A DNA stretch of 64,000 nt. Origin: Pseudoalteromonas rubra (GTDB lineage Bacteria; Pseudomonadota; Gammaproteobacteria; Enterobacterales; Alteromonadaceae). The notes beneath the pieces were generated by a model. That model made no database searches. It saw only the letters and a program-made list of their open reading frames with translations, and was not told where the DNA came from. This document shows positions 52,442 to 60,902 of the stretch, piece by piece. Where the stretch lies: NCBI RefSeq assembly GCF_005886805.2, contig NZ_CP045429.1:1458501-1522500 (forward strand), in the 5' to 3' direction. Position 1 is the first letter of the stretch. Each line of letters begins with the position of its first letter. The position numbers were made by a program, and so were the translations under genes.

Positions 52442-53818
52442 ATGGCAAATAATCAGGCAGTTGTAGTAGGCGGTGGCATTTGTGGCATGGTTGCGGCTGT
52501 GCTTTTAAAACAACGATTTGATCAGGTGGTACTGATTGAACAGGCCGACACTGTGGGGGGGTTGTTTTGCTCTGTTAAAGACAGCTCTGGCGCTGCCTAT
52601 GATATGGGCTCACACATTCCCAACGCGACAGGTGTTGCGGAGCTGGATGACATTTTGTTTGCCGATGCGGATACTGACAGCTGGCATAAAATTGCCAGGT
52701 TGTGCTCAGGGAACTACTTTGCTGGTAGCTGGGACTTGAATAGCCCATTTCCGGATGCGTCAAAACTCCCACAAGATATCTACCAGAAGGGCTGCGGCGA
52801 GCTTATCAATCATACCGACTTGCCAGAGTCTGGCTTGATTTATGAGTATTGTGCCAATTCTTTGGGAATTGTGTTCACAGAAAGCATTGTCGTGCCGATA
52901 TTACGCAAACTCTATGGTCAGGATGCTCCCCTGAAGCGTCTGACTATGGCAGCAGGGTTATTTGGCTTTACCCGCATTCTGGCGTTGCCAGCCGATGTCG
53001 CTGCAACCCTTAAGCAGCTACCGGCCTTCGATGCCAAGCTGGGGTATCAGCGAGAATCTGATTTTCAACAGCGCAAAGCACAGGATAACCTGAGTGAGGT
53101 AACGTACTATTACCCGACGACCGGAGAGGGGATTGGTTACTGGGTCACGCAGCTACAAAAACGTGTAGAGCAGGCTGGTGTTGAAATCATCACATCAGAA
53201 CGCGTTGCACAGATAGTTCACCAGAACAACAAGGTAACGAGTCTGACCCTGGCGAATAGTGCGCGCACTTTGGCATGCGATTTTCTATTCTGGAGCGCGC
53301 CTCCTTTTATCGCACTGGGTGCGATGGGACTGACGCCAGCCAGAGGTCAGGTGACCTTGCGTACCGCACTTATTTTCCACCTCAACTTTGATCGGCCTTT
53401 GCTGGATAAAAAGTCACATTATTTGTGGGTCTGGGACGCGAACAGCGCTATTTTTCGATTGACTTTGTACCCTAATCTAACCGGGCAAAATCAACACCAT
53501 CATTTATCCGCAGAAATACTATGCAGTCCTGATGAGGTGGCGTCCTTTTCAGAATCTGAGATCATCGAACAGCTAAAATCTATGGGCATCGTCGATCCGC
53601 ACGCGCAATGTGTCAGTGGGCAGACTCAGGTCATTAACAACACCTTCCCCGTACCGACAACAGAATTCCAGGCTGTCAATCAGCAGAACTATGAGACCTT
53701 GACAGGATGCGTTGATAACGTCGTTGTCTCGGGTCGTTTTAGTGGTAAGTGCTGGCGTCAGGCAGAAGTATTGGTTGAGGCGTACGAGTCAATTATGCGG
53801 GCAACCGACGCAAATTAA
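52442..53818 (+). CDS. FAD-dependent NAD(P)-binding oxidoreductase
   Basis: A 458-residue flavoprotein of the amine oxidase/protoporphyrinogen oxidase-like superfamily. VVVGGGICGMVAAVLLKQRF is the dinucleotide-binding Rossmann motif at the N terminus and VLIEQADTVGGLFCS follows; a second FAD contact is near the end (NVVVSGRFSGKCWRQAEVLV). UDP-galactopyranose mutase-like roles in glycan pathways are known for this fold, but the substrate here cannot be read. It starts 2 nt after the DUF4910 gene and meets the opposing operon tail to tail with a 4-bp overlap of stop codons. Confidence 0.8.
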   Translation: MANNQAVVVGGGICGMVAAVLLKQRFDQVVLIEQADTVGGLFCSVKDSSGAAYDMGSHIPNATGVAELDDILFADADTDSWHKIARLCSGNYFAGSWDLNSPFPDASKLPQDIYQKGCGELINHTDLPESGLIYEYCANSLGIVFTESIVVPILRKLYGQDAPLKRLTMAAGLFGFTRILALPADVAATLKQLPAFDAKLGYQRESDFQQRKAQDNLSEVTYYYPTTGEGIGYWVTQLQKRVEQAGVEIITSERVAQIVHQNNKVTSLTLANSARTLACDFLFWSAPPFIALGAMGLTPARGQVTLRTALIFHLNFDRPLLDKKSHYLWVWDANSAIFRLTLYPNLTGQNQHHHLSAEILCSPDEVASFSESEIIEQLKSMGIVDPHAQCVSGQTQVINNTFPVPTTEFQAVNQQNYETLTGCVDNVVVSGRFSGKCWRQAEVLVEAYESIMRATDAN

Positions 53819-54804
53819 GCGTCGGTTTTGTCCAGCCGGATGTGAAAATACGGTTCGACGTTACCACCAAAGCTCAATTTGAACCACCCCCGCTGTGGAC
53901 TGTTGATCCCCTCTAAGTCTAACTTTGACACGCCTTTTTGGGCGAGTAGCGGAAAAGCCTGCCATAACACCGCGGTGCCAGTATGGCTGTCTCGCATTTC
54001 AGGGTGATTTGCACCATAAAAATAATAGGCCGTATCCCCCTGGAGTAAGTAGGTCGCAAAGCTGCCTATTTCCTGGTTACTGGTGTGTGCCTGATACATA
54101 CAGAGCAGGCCCTGTTGTGCCAGGCTTTTGATTCTCACCGCGAGCGTATCCAGTTGGGCTGGGCTAATTTCAATGCCCTGGCGTGCCATGGTGAGGCCGT
54201 AATAATGGGCAAATAGTGTAAAGTCGTACGACTCACTGAGCGTCACCTGTTTCTTAATACCGTAGCGGATCTCCTGTCGCCTTGATACCGAGCTATTGTT
54301 ATAGTTGTCTGAGTGCTCAAGTGCTGACAAAGGCGCGGCAAACTCATCTAACTCAAGCACGGACGTGTAGCGAGGCGTGACAGCATATTTAGGGCCATCG
54401 TTGTGGTAGTTAACCCATAAGAATGCGCGAATGTCCTGGATGGCCGGATGTAGCTTCAGGGTTACCTGAGCATAGCGCTCAGCAAGGTACTCAGCAATGT
54501 ACTCTTGTGCAGCAAATAACTCCGAATGACGCTGGGCGCGATTCAGGTGATCTATATTGCGATGCATAATCCCGTCATGGATCACGTCATGATGACCGAC
54601 GACGCGTTGTTCATGCTCATCCACGATCAGTAACACCGCGGCAATTTTCTCGTTGCCCTTACAGCAGTAATAAGCGTGGTATTTAACGTCCAGTAAAGCG
54701 ATAAATTGGCTGTGAACAAACGGGGTACCATGGGGTGAAGTTGCAATGAAGCTGTCCCAGTTTTGGTCCAGCTCACACGGCTCAAGGCTAAACTTATTCT
54801 TCAT
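53815..54804 (-). CDS. FemAB/GNAT-like acyl- or aminoacyltransferase
   Basis: A 329-residue protein of the GNAT/FemAB fold. The N-terminal segment SFIATSPHGTPFVHSQFIAL and the C-terminal acceptor fold (QEIGSFATYLLQGDTAYYFY, GTAVLWQAFPLLAQKGVSKL, DLEGINSPQRGWFKLSFGGN) resemble the FemAB-related acyltransferases found in polysaccharide loci. It probably adds an acyl or aminoacyl group to a sugar amine (inference). It is the last gene of the minus-strand operon and overlaps the methyltransferase gene by 11 bp. The stop overlaps the convergent gene by 4 bp. Confidence 0.75.
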   Translation of the reverse strand: MKNKFSLEPCELDQNWDSFIATSPHGTPFVHSQFIALLDVKYHAYYCCKGNEKIAAVLLIVDEHEQRVVGHHDVIHDGIMHRNIDHLNRAQRHSELFAAQEYIAEYLAERYAQVTLKLHPAIQDIRAFLWVNYHNDGPKYAVTPRYTSVLELDEFAAPLSALEHSDNYNNSSVSRRQEIRYGIKKQVTLSESYDFTLFAHYYGLTMARQGIEISPAQLDTLAVRIKSLAQQGLLCMYQAHTSNQEIGSFATYLLQGDTAYYFYGANHPEMRDSHTGTAVLWQAFPLLAQKGVSKLDLEGINSPQRGWFKLSFGGNVEPYFHIRLDKTDA

Positions 54805-55471
54805 GAGCGGGCTTTTTTAATACCATACTCCACGCTGCGTGGACGCCATCACTGCCATATTCACTGGATTGACCGTGACTGAGCGAGACAATATCAAATT
54901 TTGCGACGAGCTGGTGGATCAGCTCAGCGTCGAAAAAGTTAACATTGCCGACATCAGCAAACGGGCCCCAGGTGTAACCGGTTTTGGTATAGTGATCGAC
55001 CGACTCTGGTGCTTTGGCGTAGTCAGAATGCTCAGTGCTGAACCAGTCTGTGATCAGTATGACACCACCGGGTTTGAGTCGGTCATACGCCTGTTCAAGA
55101 TAGCGTTGAATACTGCTGGCCGGATTATGCACAGATGCGCCCCGGTCAACAATTAAGTCAAATTGTGCCTCAAAAGGCCAGGGTTGTGTAAAGTCGCCGA
55201 CATATAAGTTATCAGCAATGTCACTGAACCGCTTTTTTAGTTCTCCGATGATAAAGTCACTGCCATCAATGCCATACACGTTTGGGCAATAACTCAAGAA
55301 AAATGGAAAATTTGCGCCAGCACCACATCCTACTTCCAGAATAGTAAATGTTTCATCGCCGTCTCTCAGGCGGGTATTACGCAACGCACCACTGACAACT
55401 TCACTCCATGGCCACACGGACATGTGCTGATTGCTGCGGTAGAGTTGATCCCAGTTTTGACAAAATGACAT
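54794..55471 (-). CDS. class I SAM-dependent methyltransferase
   Basis: A 225-residue methyltransferase. TILEVGCGAGANFPFFLSYC is SAM motif I, YGIDGSDFIIGELKKRF covers motif II, DLIVDRGASVHNP motif post-I and LKPGGVILITDWFSTEH motif IV/V. ATG at 55471 is preferred over the longer frame from 55510 because AAGGA lies about 7 nt upstream and the longer start runs into the preceding gene. It may O- or N-methylate the sugar. 31 nt separate it from the nucleotidyltransferase gene, the widest gap in the operon. Confidence 0.85.
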   Translation of the reverse strand: MSFCQNWDQLYRSNQHMSVWPWSEVVSGALRNTRLRDGDETFTILEVGCGAGANFPFFLSYCPNVYGIDGSDFIIGELKKRFSDIADNLYVGDFTQPWPFEAQFDLIVDRGASVHNPASSIQRYLEQAYDRLKPGGVILITDWFSTEHSDYAKAPESVDHYTKTGYTWGPFADVGNVNFFDAELIHQLVAKFDIVSLSHGQSSEYGSDGVHAAWSMVLKKPAHEE

Positions 55472-55502
55472 ATGTAAATCCTTCGAAGTAACTATGCTGT
55501 GA

Positions 55503-56246
55503 TTAAGCAAGGTTTGAGCCAGTATTGCAGGTGTGATGCGCAGTCTGTTTGGCTAGGTTTTGCGCGTGTGCGTAGCTTTGTGGAGTACCAATATCAATAT
55601 AGTGGTCGTCTACTCGCCAGCCTTGCAGTTTGCCAACCATATTCGGCACTATATCGATACTCAGCTCATAATGCTGATTGGGTTTTAGGTCAGAAAAGTA
55701 CCGCTCGTATACCGCGGGTCCAAATATAAACAGGGCACCACTGGCAAGATTTCCGGGTGGGTTTGCGACTTTCTCATGAAACTCCTGGATGACCTGATAT
55801 TCGTCCAGCTGCACAATGCCGCAGCTTTGCGGTGTTGGTGTTTCAAACAGTAACAGAGTTGCATCGGTGTTTGCCTGGCGCTGGTGATGTGCTTCAAGCA
55901 TGCCTTGTAGCGAGCTTTGACAATAGTTATCAGCATGGATCACCAGGCAAGTTTCTCCCTGCCAGAACCTTCGGTTAGCGACCAGCGTCCCGGCTGTACC
56001 CAGCAGTTCAGTTTCATAACTTAATGTGATGCGGGCATTGTGAGGGTGCGCAGCCACATAGGCTTCAACCTGCTCACTGAAATAGTGTGTATTGATCAGG
56101 ATCTCTTCTACCCCTAGTTGAACTAGCTTGTTTATCCACAAGCCAAGCAGGGGCACATCATTAATGGGAACCAGGCACTTTGGCAGTGTGTTGGTAATGG
56201 GCTGAAGGCGGGTACCAAGACCAGCAGCGAGTAAAATGGCTTTCAT
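55503..56246 (-). CDS. sugar nucleotidyltransferase (HddC/ManC-like)
   Basis: A 247-residue NTP transferase fold. MKAILLAAGLGTRLQPITNT followed by LPKCLVPI is the nucleotide-binding signature, then INTHYFSEQVEAYV, LLGTAGTL, VIHADNYC (metal site) and the C-terminal YIDIGTPQSYAHA. It activates a sugar 1-phosphate, plausibly a heptose or hexose given the kinase fusion encoded immediately before. The true start is 56246; the longer frame reads through the end of the previous gene. Only 1 nt lies between the kinase stop and this ATG. Confidence 0.88.
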   Translation of the reverse strand: MKAILLAAGLGTRLQPITNTLPKCLVPINDVPLLGLWINKLVQLGVEEILINTHYFSEQVEAYVAAHPHNARITLSYETELLGTAGTLVANRRFWQGETCLVIHADNYCQSSLQGMLEAHHQRQANTDATLLLFETPTPQSCGIVQLDEYQVIQEFHEKVANPPGNLASGALFIFGPAVYERYFSDLKPNQHYELSIDIVPNMVGKLQGWRVDDHYIDIGTPQSYAHAQNLAKQTAHHTCNTGSNLA

Positions 56247-56247
56247 A

Positions 56248-57711
56248 TTAACTAAATGAGTCCTTGACGGCTTTTTCCAGTATTTGACAGGACAACGGGG
56301 TGTTGCCCAGAGATGCAACCTGACAAGCGGCTGCCAGACTCCCCAGATAGCAGGCTTGCCATATGTTGGCACCTGCAACCAGTGCTAAAGAGCTGGCTGC
56401 CAGCAGGCAGTCGCCAGCGCCCGCAGGGTCAACGGCGTTTGGGTTCAGTGCTGGCAGGCGATCATTTTCCCACTTTTGCAAGGGCAGATCGGGTTTATGC
56501 ACCAGTATCCCTTCCTCAGCCAGCGTAATCACCAGATTCTGACTTTGTGTTTTCTCGATCAGTTTTTGGGCCAGGACCACCAGGCCATCATCGGTATTAT
56601 TCAGTGCAACGCGCACTTCTCTTTCTGTCGGCGTTAGCAGGTCCATTCCACAATACCGTGAAATGTCACCCACCTGAGAGGAGGTCTGGCTGTCCGCGAC
56701 CATACGAATGTTACGCTGCCGACACGCCGTACTTAAGCGTTCAACAAGCGGTTGAGGTAATACACCATAATTAAAATCGGAAAAGACCAGCAGATCTGTC
56801 GAATCCAGCTTTTGTTCTATGGCACTGTAAATTTGTTCCTGTAATTCACGGGCAATTTTGTGCTGCCTGACCTGATTAACACGCAGCAGTGTTTTGTTAC
56901 CTGCCCGATATCTGGTTTTTAGTGGGGTAGGGCGGCTTGTGTCGGTAAAGAACAAGGGCTCGACCTGATAACCTGAGATATTCTCAGTGGCGTAGAAGGC
57001 CGTATTATCCTCACCCAGCACCGAAGCCAGTGTCACCTCTTTGGCACCCAGTGCTTTGATATGCCCGGCAGTGATGGCTGCCCCACCCAGAAACCTGTCT
57101 TTACGGTTAGGTGTCATCACTATGGTGGGGTCTTCCTGAGATAATCCGACGGCTGTACCTTGCACGTACTCATCGACAATGACCTCACCAATCACGAGTA
57201 CCCGTAAGGCCCGCATACTTTCAAACAGGCTGACTAAGTCGGATTGTGTGATGCCATGACGCTGTGCAAATTGCTTGGCTTCCTGGTAGTCAAAGTTTCG
57301 TCCAACTGAGGTGGTGCGGCGAATATAATGGTCAGCATTGGTCTCAAATTCACCAGAGCCGAACACCAGTTTACCACCATATTGCTGCAGCGCGCTCAAC
57401 TCGGCATTGTGCCGGGTTTCAAACTCTTTCCCTTTAACTACAATGGCCGGTTGGTGTTGCTCTACGACCTGCTCCGGCGGCTGATCGGTCAGAAAAGCCT
57501 CGTCAACACATTCAAGCGACTGCACAATTTCCAAACGGTGTTTTTCTTTTACCCGGCTTTTTACGGCCATTGCTGAATCAGTATTGATTGCGACAATGAG
57601 CTCATCACCGCAATCCCGGGCGAAATTGAGCAATCTGATGTGACCCGGATGGAGCACATCAAAATTGCCCTGTACTAACACGCGCTTTGGCTTATGAGTC
57701 ATTTTTTCCAT
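56248..57711 (-). CDS. cytidylyltransferase-PfkB kinase fusion, HldE-like with inverted domains
   Basis: A 487-residue fusion. The N-terminal part (about 1-140) is a cytidylyltransferase-like nucleotidyltransferase with GNFDVLHPGHIRLL (HPGH at 21-24) and a RRTTSVGR-like end. The C-terminal part (about 170-487) is a PfkB/ribokinase kinase with GEVIVDEYVQG, FLGGAAITAGHIKALG and DPAGAGD at 428-434 (catalytic Asp434). HldE, which makes ADP-heptose, carries the same two domains in the opposite order. It probably phosphorylates a sugar at C1 and activates it with a nucleotide. Start is 57711 or ATG 57702. It overlaps the reductase gene by 13 bp. Confidence 0.85.
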   Translation of the reverse strand: MEKMTHKPKRVLVQGNFDVLHPGHIRLLNFARDCGDELIVAINTDSAMAVKSRVKEKHRLEIVQSLECVDEAFLTDQPPEQVVEQHQPAIVVKGKEFETRHNAELSALQQYGGKLVFGSGEFETNADHYIRRTTSVGRNFDYQEAKQFAQRHGITQSDLVSLFESMRALRVLVIGEVIVDEYVQGTAVGLSQEDPTIVMTPNRKDRFLGGAAITAGHIKALGAKEVTLASVLGEDNTAFYATENISGYQVEPLFFTDTSRPTPLKTRYRAGNKTLLRVNQVRQHKIARELQEQIYSAIEQKLDSTDLLVFSDFNYGVLPQPLVERLSTACRQRNIRMVADSQTSSQVGDISRYCGMDLLTPTEREVRVALNNTDDGLVVLAQKLIEKTQSQNLVITLAEEGILVHKPDLPLQKWENDRLPALNPNAVDPAGAGDCLLAASSLALVAGANIWQACYLGSLAAACQVASLGNTPLSCQILEKAVKDSFS

Positions 57712-58583
57712 TGCCCGATACCGGTTTCAATACAAGTTTGCACAGAGGTAAAACTAAACTCAGAGAAGCGTGCAGAGTTTATCATGGTTGTGTTCAGAGG
57801 GCGCTTACCACTTGGGTCCAGCTCTGAAAAACGGATTTTCTGAAGCGGTGTACCACTTTGTAGTGCCGTGGCTATCATTTTAGCCAGGTCATAGCGACTG
57901 AAGGACTCTGGGTTGCAAAAGTTAAACACACCTTTAACGTTTTGCTCTACCAGGAAGTCGACAGCACGGACAATATCCTTGACGTCAGTCGGATTAAAAA
58001 TCAAATCCGTGGCGGCTTTGACCGGATCCCCCGAGTTTATCTGGCCTGCGATATCATTGAGGATCGTTCCGTCAGCGCCAGGGCTACCAATGATTTTTGC
58101 CAGCCGTATGACAGTGGCCTGACCTTCAGTGAGTGACATCAAAGCCGTCTCTACACGGCGTTTTTGCTTGCCATACTCAGATACGGCAGGGGCTAGGCTA
58201 TCATCGGTATAGCCTCCCTGATCACCGGTAAAAACATTGTCAGAAGAGACAAAGATAATCGGGATCTGCTGTTCATGGAGTTCGTTGATCAGGGCAAGTG
58301 TTGCGTCAACATTCACTTTGGCTGCTTTTTGGGGATCCGCGTTAATTGCACCAATGTTGGTGAGCGAAGCACAAATGATGGCTATATAGTGACACGACGA
58401 ATTCAGTGTTAGATCGGCCAGCGTGTTTTCCTGAAGCTGAAACTGTTGCATGCCTGGTTGTGGATTACGGGCATAGGTGCCAATTGAATTCGGCCGTGTC
58501 TTTATGAAATGGCTAAACAAGTGGCTGCCCAGTAACCCGCTGGCACCAAATATAATTGGCGTTAATTGTTGATCTTTTGCCAT
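57699..58583 (-). CDS. RmlD-like NAD(P)-dependent sugar reductase
   Basis: A 294-residue short-chain reductase of the RmlD (dTDP-4-dehydrorhamnose reductase) group. IIFGASGLLGSHLFSHFIKT is the nucleotide-binding motif, Tyr137-Gly-Lys-Gln-Lys141 the catalytic YxxxK, and VRAVDFLVEQNVKGVFNFCN is typical of RmlD. It reduces a keto-sugar nucleotide. It overlaps the dehydrogenase gene by 22 bp and the kinase gene by 13 bp. Confidence 0.87.
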   Translation of the reverse strand: MAKDQQLTPIIFGASGLLGSHLFSHFIKTRPNSIGTYARNPQPGMQQFQLQENTLADLTLNSSCHYIAIICASLTNIGAINADPQKAAKVNVDATLALINELHEQQIPIIFVSSDNVFTGDQGGYTDDSLAPAVSEYGKQKRRVETALMSLTEGQATVIRLAKIIGSPGADGTILNDIAGQINSGDPVKAATDLIFNPTDVKDIVRAVDFLVEQNVKGVFNFCNPESFSRYDLAKMIATALQSGTPLQKIRFSELDPSGKRPLNTTMINSARFSEFSFTSVQTCIETGIGQWKK

Positions 58584-59623
58584 ATTGCCTCTGCAAGTTG
58601 AATGTCGGATAGTGCCGCACTAGCAGCGATTGGGCTGCTAAGATTATGCTGTTGCAATGCATCAAGAAACGCCTGAGCTTGCTCTTTAAATGCCCAGGAC
58701 CAGGGAACCTGATACTGGGTTTTTTCGCTGATCTCACCGTTGCGCTGCAATTCGACCCGGGCAGGGACATTACGTAGCAGAGCGGGTGGCAAAGTAAGCT
58801 GCAACTGACCATGTTCAAACACAAATGTGCACTGTTCCTGCCAGTCTTTTTGCTCGACTTCACCCGTATGCAAAGTCACGAGCTGGCGGTCAGTCCGCAT
58901 AACACACACATGGGCTTTTGCCGATACAAAGTTAAAGTACTCGACGCCCAAGTCACAGTCTAGAAAATACCTGAGTAAATTCAACAAGTGTGAGTGTACA
59001 TTGACATAGCGCGCGAACAGCGGACGATGTTCATTAGTGAGCCAGTCAGGTGCAAAGTCGGCCTCATCAGGCATTTGCGGCCGCGCCTGTTGTGAGTGAA
59101 TATAGCCACCGGCTTTGCAATAACTATCACCCATGTAGCAGTGTGCGTTGACCTGCAGTAATTCGCCTAACTCTTTAGTGTCGATCAGCTGTGAAAAAAC
59201 GGCTTTTGCTTTTATTACACCGGCATCAAAGCGTTTCATGTAACCCACGCAGTAAACGAGCCCTCGGGCTTTGGCCAGTTCGACTAACGCACTGGCATCT
59301 TTACTGTTACCAGCCATGGGCTTTTCACTGAATACATGCTTCCCGGCGAGCAGACAATCTCTGACCACTTCTACGGTGTGAGCACGTGCTGTTACGACCA
59401 CAACGGCATCAATGTCATCGTCTTCAAGCAGCGCATGATGATCGGCATAGGTGTGATTAAAACCAAACTTGCTGGCAACTTGTGCCAGCAATTCTGGGCG
59501 CAGATCCGCTATTCCGTGCAGTTCACAGTCAGTCAGTTGAGCATAGTTCTCAATATGCGCAACCTGGCCGATGAAACCGGCGCCAATGAAGCCCAGTTTT
59601 ATTTTAGCGGATGAAGTCTGCAT
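58562..59623 (-). CDS. Gfo/Idh/MocA family oxidoreductase
   Basis: A 353-residue sugar dehydrogenase. The Rossmann motif GFIGAGFIGQVAHIENYAQL is at the N terminus, and the family motif Glu100-Lys-Pro (HVFSEKPMAG) holds the catalytic lysine. VGYMKRFDAGVI and later strands form the substrate domain. Members in glycan loci oxidise or reduce a ring position of a sugar or sugar nucleotide, for example forming a 3-keto sugar ready for transamination or C-methylation. It overlaps both neighbours by about 20 bp. Confidence 0.88.
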   Translation of the reverse strand: MQTSSAKIKLGFIGAGFIGQVAHIENYAQLTDCELHGIADLRPELLAQVASKFGFNHTYADHHALLEDDDIDAVVVVTARAHTVEVVRDCLLAGKHVFSEKPMAGNSKDASALVELAKARGLVYCVGYMKRFDAGVIKAKAVFSQLIDTKELGELLQVNAHCYMGDSYCKAGGYIHSQQARPQMPDEADFAPDWLTNEHRPLFARYVNVHSHLLNLLRYFLDCDLGVEYFNFVSAKAHVCVMRTDRQLVTLHTGEVEQKDWQEQCTFVFEHGQLQLTLPPALLRNVPARVELQRNGEISEKTQYQVPWSWAFKEQAQAFLDALQQHNLSSPIAASAALSDIQLAEAIWQKINN

Positions 59624-60902
59624 AGTTCTCTTTCGTGATGAGTACGACCTGAGGTGTCAAGGTTAAAAATGCACCGCCTTGTTCGAGATAATCCAGGTGC
59701 TTTCTGACAATGGCTTTGGCATGGATCCAGGCCAGTATCACGGTTAATTTTGGCATTGTGTCCATTAGCTTTTCGGTTGGCTCAACTAAAATGCTGTCGC
59801 CGGGTGAGTAGCGTCCAACTTTTTGTGCGTGGTCATCATAAATTTCTGTGATGTCAGCGCCAATGTCATATTGAGTTAACAGCATAGGGCCACTACGTGC
59901 CGCGCCATAAGCTGCGATGATACCAGGTTGGTGCTTAGCAATCAGGGCTTTGGCTTGCTCCTTCATGGTGTCAAAGCGCGCAACGAATGCATTCATTGTG
60001 GTCATGCTGTGCAAGTCACTGGCGTCCTCTTGTTTGACCATCTCAGCAACAGAAGGCTGAGTCGGGCGAGGGCCTGATTTGTGCTGAGCGAATCCGATAA
60101 TGGAACCACCCTGGATCGACACATGCTCAACATGGATCACTTCCAGCCCTTCTGCGGCAAGAAAGTTGATCATAGGTTTAAGAGAATGGTTGCATAAATG
60201 TTCATGGAAGATGGTACCAATAAGCATCTTATCTATGATGTCTTTGAGATAGGATACTTCAAACACAAATAACCCATCGGCTGCCAGGGTTGTTGCAATT
60301 CCTTTGAGCAGGTCACGCATTTCGTCCGCATGTGCAAACACGTTAAAAGCGGTTACTAAAGAAGCCTGACCGTGCTGAGCAACGATTTTTTGGCCGTTTT
60401 CGGCAGTCATTAAGTCCGCGATTGTTTCGATCCCATTGCGGGTTGCCTGGGCTGCAATATCGCTGGCCGGATCAATGCCTAGTACTTTGAAGCCTTTTTC
60501 TTTAAAGCACTTTAAGAAGGTCCCGTCATTGCTGCCTACATCCAGCACGAAGGGCTTAGGAAGCGGACCATATTTGTCGAGGATCAGTTCTGAAACGTCT
60601 TTAAAGTGATCGATGATCCCCTGAGTCTGACCTGAATGGTAAGTGTAATCAGCCCACAGGTACTCAGGTGCAATCACATCTAATATTTGCACATGGCCGC
60701 AATCCTGACAGATATAGAGATCGACAGGAAACAGTGGGCAGGTATCTTTTTGTTGTGAGTCACTGTACTTTTCAGCAATCGGTGTTGGCTTGAAAGGGAT
60801 AGCTTTGACCACGTTTTCGCTGAGGCATAATCGACAGTCATTTCTGTGATGAAAATACTGCTTTGCCAATTCACTCTGACTTTGGTTCATAAGGGTTCTC
60901 AT
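59604..60902 (-). CDS. sugar C-methyltransferase (TylC3-like)
   Basis: A 432-residue protein with the three-part layout of NDP-sugar C-methyltransferases. It has an N-terminal zinc-binding segment (Cys23-x-x-Cys26 and Cys64-x-x-Cys67 in ICQDCGHVQILDVI), a central SAM domain (FVLDVGSNDGTFLKCFKEKG) and a C-terminal domain (GIIAAYGAARSGPMLLTQYD). Such enzymes add a methyl branch to a keto-sugar nucleotide. Its ATG overlaps the aminotransferase TAA by one base (TAATG). A second ATG lies at 60890. Confidence 0.85.
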   Translation of the reverse strand: MRTLMNQSQSELAKQYFHHRNDCRLCLSENVVKAIPFKPTPIAEKYSDSQQKDTCPLFPVDLYICQDCGHVQILDVIAPEYLWADYTYHSGQTQGIIDHFKDVSELILDKYGPLPKPFVLDVGSNDGTFLKCFKEKGFKVLGIDPASDIAAQATRNGIETIADLMTAENGQKIVAQHGQASLVTAFNVFAHADEMRDLLKGIATTLAADGLFVFEVSYLKDIIDKMLIGTIFHEHLCNHSLKPMINFLAAEGLEVIHVEHVSIQGGSIIGFAQHKSGPRPTQPSVAEMVKQEDASDLHSMTTMNAFVARFDTMKEQAKALIAKHQPGIIAAYGAARSGPMLLTQYDIGADITEIYDDHAQKVGRYSPGDSILVEPTEKLMDTMPKLTVILAWIHAKAIVRKHLDYLEQGGAFLTLTPQVVLITKENYADFIR

